Shown piece by piece: positions 49,431 through 59,479 of a DNA stretch of 64,000 bases; within the stretch, counting starts at the first letter, position 1, and each line of letters begins with the position of its first letter. This DNA is from Phoebastria nigripes (taxonomy: Eukaryota > Chordata > Aves > Procellariiformes > Diomedeidae): contig JAYKAV010002918.1 of the NCBI GenBank assembly GCA_035582835.1, positions 469,777 through 533,776 on the forward strand, written 5' to 3'. A program made the translations under genes and the position numbers. The notes beneath the pieces are model-generated. The model did no database searches, was not told the origin of the DNA, and worked only from the letters and a program-made list of their open reading frames with translations.

Positions 49431-52400
49431 CATCCACCTTCTATCTTTCTTCTTACTTTCCCTAATACTAAATACCAATCAAGATCCTGCAGAGAGCTTT
49501 GGGCAATATTGCACTGATAAATATTCACCTATTCCTTCTATTTTTCTTCCTCCTGATTGCTGTTCTTCTTGCTAGCCATATTTGCATGAAAATAAGGTCT
49601 TTATTGCTTATATCCCTGGCGTACTATTGCATTTAGAAGCTACAAAGATTATAAAAACTGCAGGTTATGAATAAGCCACTGGAACAGATGTCCGTAGTAA
49701 TTAAAAATGTGGGAATATTTTCATCTGTTAAATATAGTGCAATGGACAGTATTGTTTCTAAGCAGAACCTTTCCTGTGAGCGGCTCACACAGATCATATG
49801 CCTCATAAGGCTGTAGTTTCTCGTAGAAGTAAAACCTGGCTGGCTTTAAGATGGCAGAGATGGATCCTCTAATTTCAGTTCCCTCTGCCCCATGCCAGCT
49901 TCTCAGGAGCTCGGTAGCCATTTCTGAGTAAGCAGCTTCAGCACAGCGAGTGCTGTATGTGAGACTCTCTTTTTTAAGCACCATGAACTTGGTCCAGCCC
50001 CAGCTCCTACATTTTGCCTCCCTCGCTCTGCTCACCACCAGCCTCCTATTTCATCCCTCTATTCTCATGGCAAGAGCCTCCGTTGCAGGTCCCTGTGCAT
50101 GCTCTTTTCATGTTGGCTTATCGTACCTTCTTGCCAAGCTTCAGGCTCAGAAGGCCTCAGCTGTTAAATCCTAATGCCTAAAATCAAAGGGCTTGTGATC
50201 CTGCCTGTAAAACATGTACTTGGACTGTAAATTGTTCAGGAAGTAGTGTGTCCTTCTGCATATGAATACTGTGCCTAGGTAGTACAAGAACATGATTTAC
50301 TGAGCCCTTAGGCAGAGCCGTAGTGTGATTAATGACACTCTCCTCGTTTCCTTTCTCTGCTAGTGATGAGCATATTGGAAATGCCTTGATCAATATAGAT
50401 TACAGGGATCAAGTCTTCATCTCCTTTCAAATCTGGTCTATAACGTGTTTCCTCTACTTCTGTTGAGCTTTTAAATGCCTGCCTTTTTCCTTCNGCTTTA
50501 ATTATTTATCTCACTAACATCATTAGCTCCCAAGTATGTTTTGGATGGCATTTGTTTGTGTTGCAAGACACAGACTAAACTAGCATTGATTTTGAATGCT
50601 ACTTCTTCACTTGGAAGTAACCGTAGACAAGTTATACAGTCTGAAAGATACAGAATTTGACTCTGATCTTCTCTACATAGACACAGCTCTTCTGTTCTTC
50701 ATTATTGGCAGTTTTGGTGGAAAGGGAATTGGCCTATGAAACTTCTGTCCCACTTCTCCACTTGAGGCCTTTTATATGCTCTACTTTTGAGACAAATCTG
50801 AGAGAGGCATTGGGTACAGGACTTATTAGCACTAATTGCCTCCCAGGGTAAAATCAAACATCCAGATCACTAAAATGTCCTGCTCTGTTTTCATAATAGC
50901 CATTTAATTCAATGGGCAGAAGTGCAGGGAACTTTCCCAGGTAAAGGTAATACATGTAAATTGAAAATGTAATGGGATATTGGGACACATTATACCCAGC
51001 AGGTCTGCCAGATGTGATTAAACTCAGTTCCTTTACAAAAGGATAATAGTGCTCATTGTAGATCANCAAAATAAAATCCTCAATTGTTCTTATGTTAACA
51101 CTAAACCAACCCTATATGATGGTACTGTCCAAATCAAAATTAACTTTTCCGTCTCTTGTTTCTACTGCAGGAAGATCCAAGGCAATAGAATGTGACTGCT
51201 CTTGGTTTCCAATGATCCATCCTGATTGAAAGTTTTATTTTTGTTTGCTTTTGTTTTATTCCTGATATCTGATAACCATCATCTGAAATTAGTTANACTG
51301 GCTCTACCCACTCAGAAAACATCTGGGCAAGTGCTGCATTGGAGTTATGCTGGTTCTGGAACATTGCATAGCTAGAAAATGCTAATAAACTCTATGAAGA
51401 GAGAGGGTAATTTGTTTTACGCTTNTCCATTGTGTCAGCTTCTTCTAAAGCCCAAGCAAAGTCCCAATATGTCACAGTTCAATATCTTGTCCCAGTGAAC
51501 AATTTAGTGGCAATGCCAACTTAGGCACAAGAGCAAGACTGAAACATATCCACTGCTTAAAACGGGGCATGGTATCCTGAAAGTTTCTTTCTCCTCAAGG
51601 ATGTCAATCTCGACCTTATCTTAGAGGTCCCTGCAAGAAGCTGCCTTGGGAAACAAATCACAGTGCCAGAAGACAGAGCAGGGATGGAGCCCAGAATATG
51701 GCAAACTCGTGTTGCAGAGGAATTGCCTTCAGAGGATGACCAAGGCTGGTCNGGCACAGCAGAAAGCTGCAGCCTGGGGTAGGAAACACCAGCACTGCAA
51801 CTGAGGAGCCAGATCAGGAAGTGAGCAGTGGGCTGGGCAGAGAGCAGGAAGGAATAGCCAGGAATCCAGGCTGAGCAGAGGCAAAATGCACACCAGGAGG
51901 CTGCTGCGGGGAGAGCCTGGAGAAGTTTGCCAAAGGAGGCGTTCAAATACCAGCAGAAGCACAGTATTCATGTGATCACAGAGCTGTCACAGTGTGTAGT
52001 GCCTCCGTGGGAGAACATTCACAGTACCCCGAGGGAGTGGGGAAGGAACGAATTAGCTTTTCCTTACATCTCCCCCTATTCCCTATTAGCTCTAGTTCAG
52101 TATTATCAAATTTTATACTATGGACACATGTATTCAATGCTGCTGGATCCACTCCTGCTGCTGAAACCAATGTTTCCCACTTGGCTGCTTTTAAACCTTC
52201 CACTAAGCACAACACACAAATAATAAAACCAGGAACATCACTAGAAGAATCTCAGTGCCCCTGTGGGCCAATTTCTTCCTGGTTTGTTTCCTTTGCACAG
52301 TCTGGTTAGGGTAATCAAACAATCTGGGGCTTGCTAATGACCCAGCCTAATCTCTTCTACCAATGCTGCAGGCATAAAATATCATATTCTCCTGAATCAG

Positions 52401-53224
52401 GCTAAATCTCCTTAGTTTCTTGGCTTTATCCTCCATCTTCCAGGCTGGATGCAAAGCCAGCGGCAGGGGCAGCAGAACATCAGTTTGAGATTCTGAACAC
52501 TTTATTTCTCTATCTTTGCATCTTTGGCTCTGTGTATTCACCCCAGACAAAGAGAGCATAGAGATACAGAGGCCTTAGGAAAGGTTTCAGACTGCTTGTT
52601 CCGTTAACATGTTAGGGGAAACAGAAGAGGAAAGGACTACGTTGGTAAGAAGACAAGCAATATTGACATCTATTTACAGCAGAAAACTCAGCACGGGTAT
52701 GCAGCTTTGCAGGTTCTCACTATTTTATAAGGAATACAGCAATATTAAAGCCTCAGTTCTTCAGCCCTGTGAAATTCTCAGGTAGCATTAAACAAACAAG
52801 AANTCTAAATCTTGCAGCTTCCAAGGAAAGCTCTTAAATATAGCCTAAATGAGCTATCAGGGCCCATAAAGCTGGAAGCAAAAGACAAAAGAAACTCTAA
52901 AATATCATTAAAAACAAAAATCTCATTATTCTTTCAAGGCTTGATTCATATTTTCAAATTTGGGCCAGGACAGGAGTAATTCTCTCCCTTTGGTGCTCTG
53001 CAGCAGGTTTGCAGTAGTTTTGAAAACTGTAGCTCCAAAGGATGCCTCATCCCTCTTGATATGCTGATTTTATGGCTGGGAAAACATAACTGAAAGTCAC
53101 CTCTCAAGCCTGAGATCTCTGATTGCCTGCACCAGCCTTCCTCCCTGCAACGGCATCTCTCTCCTCCAAGCACACAGCAATTGGCATTGTTTCTGGCACT
53201 GCTGTTTTGGGGGTGTCACTCTTC

Positions 53225-53229
53225 AGGCC
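53225..53229. repeat. Left target-site duplication of the solo LTR (AGGCC)
   Basis: AGGCC directly precedes the TG that opens the LTR and is repeated exactly after its closing CA. This is the footprint of integrase-mediated insertion. Confidence 0.9.
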
Positions 53230-53500
53230 TGTGCTGGTTTGGACTGGGATAGAGTTAATTTTTTCCATAGTAGCTAGTATGGGGCTATGTTTTGGATTTG
53301 TGCTGGAAACAGTGTTGATAACACAGGGATGTTTTCCTTATTGCTGAGCAGGGCTTACACAGAGTCAAGGCCTTTTCTGCTCCACACCCCACCCCACCAG
53401 CGAGGAGGCTGGGGGGGCACAAGAAGTTGGGAGGGGACACAGCTGGGACAGCTGACCCCAATGACCAAAGGGATATTCCACACCATATGANGTCATGCTC

Positions 53501-53512
53501 AGCANATANAGC
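53501..53512 (+). promoter_or_regulatory. Probable TATA region of the LTR promoter, with two unresolved bases
   Basis: An AT-rich stretch sits about 270 bp into the LTR, where the U3 core promoter is expected, followed by a G-rich segment. N bases at 53505 and 53509 fall inside it, so whether the TATA box is intact in this copy cannot be judged. A further N at 53491 lies in a CpG-containing motif just upstream. Confidence 0.5.
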
Positions 53513-53691
53513 TGGGGGAAGAAGGAGGAAAGGGGGGANGTTCGGAGTGATGGTGTTTGTCTTCCCAAGTCACCATTAGGTGTGATGGAGCCCTGCTTTC
53601 CTGGAGATGGCTGAACACCTGCCTGCCGATGGGAAGCAGTGAATGAATTCCTTGTTTTGCTTTGCTTGCGTGTGCAGCTTTTGCTTTACCT

Positions 53692-53697
53692 ATTAAA
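53692..53697 (+). terminator. LTR poly(A) signal ATTAAA
   Basis: ATTAAA is followed by a T-rich segment (CTGTCTTTATCTC), as expected for the R region of a retroviral LTR. It sits about 190 bp downstream of the TATA-like region and fixes the plus orientation. Confidence 0.6.
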
Positions 53698-53823
53698 CTG
53701 TCTTTATCTCAACCCATGAGTTTTCACACCTTTACTCTTCTGATTCTCTCCCCCATCCCACCGGGGGGGAGTGAGCGAGCGGCTGCGTGAGGCTTAGCTG
53801 CCGGCTGGGGTTAAACCACGACA

Positions 53824-53828
53824 AGGCC
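53824..53828. repeat. Right target-site duplication of the solo LTR (AGGCC)
   Basis: This is an exact copy of 53225-53229 placed directly after the final CA of the LTR. The next base out differs between the two sides on the left-hand extension (C versus A), so the duplication is 5 bp. Confidence 0.9.
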
Positions 53829-54112
53829 TTAATGTCAAAGAGGTGCCATCTCTGCTGTTTTCTGAGTTGTGTTTCACCCTATCCAAGGTTGCTACATGTT
53901 TCAGTACCATGGGAAAAATGAAGCTCTCATCCAAACAATTACCTGCCCTGCATGGAGGAAAACATCACTGATCCGCAGCCATCATTCAAGAGAGTTCTGA
54001 ATTGGGCATGTATCACTCCTGTGGATATTTATGGGTTGATATCTTCAATTGCAGACACTTTGGGAGGGACCAGGAGAGAGTTGTTTTGCCCCCAGATATC
54101 CAGCAATTTAAT

Positions 54113-54165
54113 AAAGGTAATATTATTGCCTCCTATTTTACATCAAGAGACCTTTTACGTTCACA
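54113..54165 (-). repeat. Possible MIR-like fragment, minus orientation
   Basis: TATTATTGCCTCCTATTTTA, then CATCAAGAGA, resembles the reversed MIR tail start. The match is short. Confidence 0.3.
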
Positions 54166-54591
54166 GAATGGGCAAATTCTTCTATTAACAGGTCCTGAGA
54201 AAGTCAGTATCTCCAAACACTATTCATGTGGATACCAAGCAGTGTTAAGCTGCATTTTGTATTCAGTCCAGGGGAAGTGGCTGCTGAAGGGAACTTTTTG
54301 ATCAAAGCAGCAATGCTGGCTCTGAAGGTGATAATCACATGTGAAATTCAGAGCCCTGTGAGGTGCCAGCCCATCAAATAACATATTCTAGGCTGGAGAA
54401 TTATTTTGGTTGCAAATGTGGTAGTTTGGAGTTTTGCAAAAACTCCCTTGCTCTCAGGGCGGGCTGGTGCTGGTACGTGTGGCAGGTGCAGCCTTGAATT
54501 TCCAGCTGCAGAAATAGGAGTAACATACCCATTTCCAGGTCAAACCAGAATAGGTAACAAGGCTTTCCCGAGTCGGAACAGGTCAGGCACT

Positions 54592-54635
54592 GAGACAAAT
54601 TCCATGGAGACAAATTCCTTGAGACAAATTCCCTG
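54592..54635 (+). repeat. Three-copy minisatellite, unit about 14-15 bp
   Basis: GAGACAAATTCC is repeated at 54592, 54607 and 54621, each copy followed by two or three variable bases (ATG, TT, CTG). A decayed fourth unit, GAAACAAG, follows at 54636. The block is short and shows no sign of coding function. Confidence 0.85.
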
Positions 54636-55662
54636 GAAACAAGTGGCCCGTCTGTTTGACTTGGTCAAAACCTGCCACCTGCAAACCCCATACAAGGTTG
54701 GCATGAAGCTCCAAGGGTGAAGCTCCAGAGGCAAGGGATGCATTAGGCTTGTGTTGGTCCCCAGTGAGTTTGATAGTACCTGTGGATGGGGTCAGAGGTG
54801 CCTTTTTATAAAGCATACAGTTCAAATAATTTCTAATACGTAAAGAACGGGCATGATGAGAAACTCTTTTGTAATTGTCTCTATGGGAGATGGGGAACTT
54901 TTCAATGCCGTCAAATGAAGGCCAAGATGCTATTTATCTCATCCTAAATTGTCTGTGTGATCTGAAATGCCTACCAGCCTGCGAATACGAGAAACTGAGA
55001 AAACATGCCAAGAGAAGGCAACTGATCTGACCCTTTTTTAACACCATTTTCCAGCTTCAGCCCAGATTTCCCAAACAGATTCCCAAAACACTATCATCTG
55101 AGGCAAGGCCAGGAAATGAATGAAGAATCATCATGACCAAGAGGTCAGCTCATTCCTCATACTTCATGCAAGATGCAGCTGGTGGAGGCAATGACTGGGG
55201 GAATTGCAGGGCTGGTAACATGGGTATGGGTTTGAGAACTCTCGAATATCAGACTAATGAAACTGAGCAGCTGTTGGAAGAAAAAGCCATAAGTGCATTT
55301 AAAGATGCAGTGAAAACCTATGGCAGAGAAGGACATTAGATCCAGACCTCCTGATTCTTAGCAGCTTTCAACCAGAAGCTCCAGCTGGACAACCCCTGAA
55401 AGAGATTAATCCTGGAAGATAGTCTAAAAACCACTTTCAGCACATGCCTAAAAGAAGCACAAGCTGCTCTACAAAGGCTCTATCCTTTCCTCATCACTGC
55501 AGGATCCCAGCATCTCTCAGCAGTGTATTAAACAGCATGATTACCATTTATCACGTGACATTTTTCCTGTAGCTGGAGGGAAAAGTAGTATCTGCCAGAA
55601 AATGCCCTTTTGTTAAGTGGTATTTTTCTTCTCAATATATAGCAGCATTGCTTGCACTTCGA

Positions 55663-55676
55663 ACAGTAGATGGCAG
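55663..55676 (+). promoter_or_regulatory. CTCF-like core site
   Basis: ACAGTAGATGGCAG matches the vertebrate CTCF core CCASYAGRKGGCRS at 13 of 14 positions; only the first base differs. The flanks are AT-rich and no repeat was recognised. If bound, it could mark a loop anchor. Confidence 0.4.
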
Positions 55677-57001
55677 AGCTTAGATGGTCCTTAGCTGCTT
55701 GAGGCCAAGGGTATATTGATACTGCTTATAAGGAGGGATCTTGGGAGCAGCTGTGAGCACAGCATGTTCCCTGACGTGTCCATCTCCTGTTCACACAAGG
55801 CCCTGGCAGACACCCTGCAGAGTGCTGGCACTACGTCTGAGGACAGCCTGGCCAGCAGTGTCTGGCAGCTCAACTTAACTGCAGAACAGCAGAGTTTGCT
55901 GCTGGGGAGCAGGTGGACACCCTGAGTGCCACATGCTCCTGATGGTGTCCCCAGCTGTGTCTCTACCCATGCCTGCAGCTGTAACCTGGGCAGCCAGACT
56001 TGTTCCATGGGCAGCTCAGAAAAAAACACCTGAAATATATTGACTGACCTAATGCCCAGCCCATGTTTCTGAGGATCACACTCAGGACTGGGTCTTCACA
56101 GGCCAAGCTTCCTAGTGCAGTAGAAGCAGAGGGATTTTTTGGGAAACCTTTCACTTGTTGCTCACTCAAGGATGACAGCAGGCAGGCAGCCAGGGAGAAG
56201 TGTATGTGTGTTCAGTGCCCTAAAGCTATCGCTTTGTTACTCCAGGCAGACAAAAAGTTCTCAGGAGAAGGGAATAGNGACTAGAGGTTGAAGTTCACCT
56301 TCAGGCTATGTTGGTTTGCCTTTCCCTTTTCAAAGGAAGGCTCCTGGGGAGAGCTAATATCCTTTATTAGACCAACAACCCTCTTTTCAGCCCTTCCTTG
56401 GACAATGGGACTGATGTGCTACTGTAAAGCAGCCTCATGCAAACCAGACTCCAGAAACAGCAAAACAGCTTCCCCCCTCTGCCTCTGACTTCTTTCTAGT
56501 GTGGCTTCAAGAGCAAAAATGCCTGAACACAGAAGAAAAGAAGAAACAAGATAAACTGTATAATCCCACTTCAAAGGCTCTTTTAGCTGCACTGGATGGG
56601 AACAGCAGCTTGAATAGATGCATTTTAACTGTTTGTAGGGTGTGTTGCACCCTGCCTGTGTGCCATGGGCCAGGCAGCCAGGGTGGAGGGAGCAGGGCTG
56701 CAGTGTGTCCTTACTTCCAAAGTCTTTTCGTGAAGCGGCCGTGCTCATCGAATTCTTTCTTCTTTTTTTGATTGCATGTTAATGATACAATCTTTACTCC
56801 CCTGCCGAAAGCAGCATTCTCTCTCTGGCCTATAACCAATAAATTGATGTGGGTCTACCCAAAAATCATGTGTAACACCATAGCTGGCAGCTTTCTAGGG
56901 GATGACTGTCACACTCACAGGGAAGGTGTGAGATAGGGCAAGACAGGGACCTGGGCCTGGAGATGACTCATGTCTACCTTTGGCTTTAGTTTAATTTCCC
57001 C

Positions 57002-57065
57002 AGTTCTCAGTTTCTTTATCTATAAAATGGGAATAGTGTTACATTTCACTCTGGGAGATACAAGT
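57002..57065 (+). repeat. MIR-like fragment
   Basis: CTCAGTTTCTTTATC, then TATAAAATGGGAATAGTG, matches the MIR tail pattern with few changes. Confidence 0.5.
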
Positions 57066-57526
57066 GGAGAAAGTTAGGTAGGAATTAACAGCTTTTCCAA
57101 ATATGATGTCGCTAAAAGCTTTTGAAGAGACATAGAAAAAGATTTATATTTCAGTGTCTGACAAACAGAAGAAAGGATGTGTCTGCTAGAACTGTGCTTC
57201 CACCATGCTTTCATTTAAGCTGTAAGAAAAATAAATGGTGCTTTCTGAAGATCCCGAACTAAAAAAATAGCCGAAGGAGGAGGTTAGGAACTACGAGCTT
57301 GATGTTCCCAATGAGACTGTTCAAAAATTATCCATAAAAATTATTTTTTTGCATACAAGTGGGGCTTTTTATGATAAAAAAAAAGTTCACAAAATGTGAG
57401 TTGTACCCAAGCAAAGGTTTTTTCTGAGCATGAAAAGCCATTTCCTGGCTGAAAAGTGGTGTTTTGGGGACAAAAAGCTGTTGAATATTTGATGAGGAAT
57501 CAGTATTTCCAGTGAATAAGCCATAA

Positions 57527-57527
<1 letters not shown>

Positions 57528-57557
<30 letters not shown>

Positions 57558-57581
57558 NAAAAAAAAAAAAAAAAAAAAAAA
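57528..57581 (+). repeat. 54-bp poly(A) tract with one N
   Basis: The tract is an uninterrupted run of A apart from an N at 57558, followed by AGCAAACAAC and another A8 run. AATAAG, a weak poly(A)-signal variant, lies about 10 bases upstream. No recognisable coding sequence precedes it. CR1 elements do not leave poly(A), so this is either a mononucleotide expansion or the tail of an unrecognised retrocopy. Length in the real genome is uncertain because such runs sequence poorly. Confidence 0.9.
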
Positions 57582-58744
57582 GCAAACAACAAAAAAAATC
57601 CAAATCCCCATCAGAGCAAAGGTGTGATGTAGAAAGAACAGGTGGGGGAAAAAACCCAAAAAACACACAAATATCCTCAAATTCTAGATAATTTCATTCC
57701 ACAAGGAACTACTTTACCAGAAAGCAGCGATATAAACCAATCTGGAAAAAAGGCAGGAATACTGCCTTAACTCCCCTCTCACCCACTCTGCACTAACTAA
57801 ATAACCTCTGCACTCCCACCTTCTCTTGGTGACTATAGTGATCTCTGCTTCTTTTGCAAAACTTGCAGACCGTCTACATTAGAAGGATATCCCCCCTTTC
57901 CACCATGTTCTCTTCACAGGGAGATAGATGGCAAGACAAATGGCATTCACCTTGCCTTGGCTAGGTCTGGAATCCAGATCGTCACCTCCTCAGTTTACCA
58001 ACAAAGATGAGTTCTGCAGTGGAGGCGGGACTCTGGCACTGAGTATCATGTCATGGTGAGAGAGACTATCACCAGGGGCTATTTTGCATCCTCTTTCATT
58101 GCTATCTTAAGCAAAGCTGTGCTGGGATATGTCTGATGTGTCAGTTTTGCCTCTGTGATGCAAAGCCAAAATGACCTAAAGCAAATTTTGCTGAGCATGA
58201 TGGAAATGAATTCTCCAGCCTAGCTGATCAGGACTGCACTGACAACAACCGGGAACCATGATACAGAAGGTAAATTACTAACTAATAAATGGCAGCTAAA
58301 TGGGTATCAGCAAGGCAGTCAAGGCTGCTTGCTATTATTTATCACTTGTATTGCAGCACCACCTACATGTCCCGGACACAGAGCACAACTGTGTGGCATC
58401 AGGCCCTGAAGAACCACAAAATACAAAGGGCGTTTGGGGTGTGTTGCAGTTCAAGATTAAAACACTTAAATGCAAATGTATACATGTGAGCTAGGGGCTT
58501 GGCTGAATTGCTGAACCTGAGCATCATGCCATTGGAAATGGCCTGTATCACTCTTGACTACCAACATCCACGTAGGTCTCCCCCAGGTCCTAGGTCATGA
58601 CTGACAGCCTTGTGCAGACATTTCGATCTCAAATGGCACTGTTTGGGCAACTCAATCAAGCCCTAGGTTTTCTTTGGCAGTGGTGTTAGCCTAGGCACCA
58701 GATATGCCTCTTGACTCTTACATGTGGTCAACATGAAGATGTTT
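57582..58744. other. Non-coding stretch between the poly(A) tract and the ATGCCCACA cluster
   Basis: A-rich sequence continues to about 57665. Beyond that I see only short chance frames and no repeat signature. Confidence 0.65.
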
Positions 58745-58815
58745 ATGCCCACATCATGTGTGGGCATCACATGATGCCCACATGTTGATGCCCACATGAT
58801 GTGAAGATGCCCACA
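58745..58815. repeat. Cluster of ATGCCCACA direct and inverted copies with hairpin potential
   Basis: ATGCCCACA occurs at 58745-58753, 58774-58782, 58788-58796 and 58807-58815. Its reverse complement TGTGGGCAT is at 58759-58767. The first copy and the inverted copy form a perfect 9-bp stem with a 5-base loop. The inverted copy can also pair with the 58774 copy across a 6-base loop. The spacing is irregular, so this is not a simple tandem array. The last copy runs directly into the CR1 tail. Upstream, 58716-58740 contains related CATGTGG and CATGAAGATG words. Confidence 0.85.
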
Positions 58816-58882
58816 GCAGGGGGGTTGGACTAGATGACCTTTAAAGGTCCCTTCCAACCCAAACTATTCTATGATTCTATGA
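58813..58882 (+). mobile_element. CR1 LINE 3' end, severely 5'-truncated
   Basis: The stretch GGGGGGTTGGACTAGATGA (58819-58837), then a TTTAAAGGTCCCTTCCAACCC block, ends in two copies of ATTCTATG (58866-58873 and 58874-58881). This is the 3' untranslated tail of chicken-repeat-1 elements, the main LINE of birds. Only about 70 bp remain and no reverse-transcriptase sequence lies upstream. That is the usual result of incomplete target-primed reverse transcription. CR1 elements end in an octamer repeat rather than poly(A), as here. The copy looks close to the family consensus I remember, so it is probably not very old. Confidence 0.93.
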
Positions 58883-59479
58883 ACATATGTTTGGGTGTCC
58901 TCTTTGCGGGCTGAACCCATCTGTCCTGCCCCAATGAGTTTCTAAAAGGAAATACAAAAGCAGATACACAAAGGTTCAATTCTTCTCATCCAGATTTGGG
59001 GATGGGGATCATCTGAATAAATGTCAGACAGACACACACAGAGGAGTGCATTTCATCTCTTTCTAAAAATGACACCTATATTTAGACAGATGGATCGTGT
59101 TCTGTCATCCATTGCCTGAATTCAGTGACCACCAGGGAACTCAGGACAACTTGCTCATTTGGAGACATGCTGTAGATAAACTCAGTGCCTGAGATGAATC
59201 CCATCCCTTGTGAATTCAGACAGAGGGATGGAAAGGATCAAAGCCACCATGGAATCATACTTGTCAGCTCAGTATAAGCAGTCTTAGCCTTCCATGTTTC
59301 TTTTCATTCCAATTTTCTAACTGCCTTGGGGAAGACAAGTTTTCTTAGAAAGGAACTGGACAAATATATCAACCCAAAAGATTGGGATCAATCCGTTAAA
59401 AAGAAAAGAAGAAGAGTCAGTTCAGTCAGTTCTCCATGAAGATGAAGATGAAACTTTGAAAGCTAAGTATTGGCCCAGT

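Larger units (their letters stand above)
46001..53224. other. Non-coding stretch
   Basis: A 182-codon minus frame at 45970-46518 includes a weak MIR-like word (CTGCCTCAGTTTCCCAAC at 46219) and has no protein resemblance. MIR-like fragments lie at 48795 (weak) and 49376. A short CA tract lies at about 48659. Several single N bases occur between 50494 and 52803. Nothing else was recognised. Confidence 0.6.
53230..53823 (+). mobile_element. Solo LTR of an avian endogenous retrovirus (ERVL-like by target-site length)
   Basis: This 594-bp element starts with TG and ends with CA. Its ends form an imperfect inverted repeat (TGTGCTGGTTT at the left, AAACCACGACA at the right). Identical 5-bp target duplications AGGCC lie directly outside both ends. 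Inside, there is a TATA-like region near 53501-53512 interrupted by two N bases, a poly(A) signal ATTAAA at 53692-53697, and a GC-rich 3' part from about 53760. No gag, pol or env frame or second LTR is present, so the internal provirus has been lost, most simply by LTR-LTR recombination. From memory the sequence matches a family common in many birds. A 5-bp duplication is typical of ERVL, whereas ERVK usually makes 6 bp; the class is therefore inferred. The intact ends and duplications suggest a fairly recent insertion. Orientation is set by the poly(A) signal and TATA order. Confidence 0.93.
53829..57527. other. Non-coding stretch downstream of the solo LTR
   Basis: The stretch contains a MIR-like fragment at 54113, the minisatellite at 54592, the CTCF-like site at 55663 and a MIR-like tail at 57002. 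56731-56757 has four CpGs in 27 bp in otherwise CpG-poor DNA. 57320-57500 is A/T-rich and repeat-like and leads into the poly(A) tract. No coding exon was recognised. Confidence 0.6.

Noticed and set aside
57328..57680. Phe-rich minus-strand frames of 97-112 codons
   Set aside because: They arise from reading the poly(A) tract as poly(T) on the opposite strand.
58663..58857. 64-codon minus-strand frame over the ATGCCCACA cluster
   Set aside because: It is merely the translation of the repeat cluster and CR1 tail.
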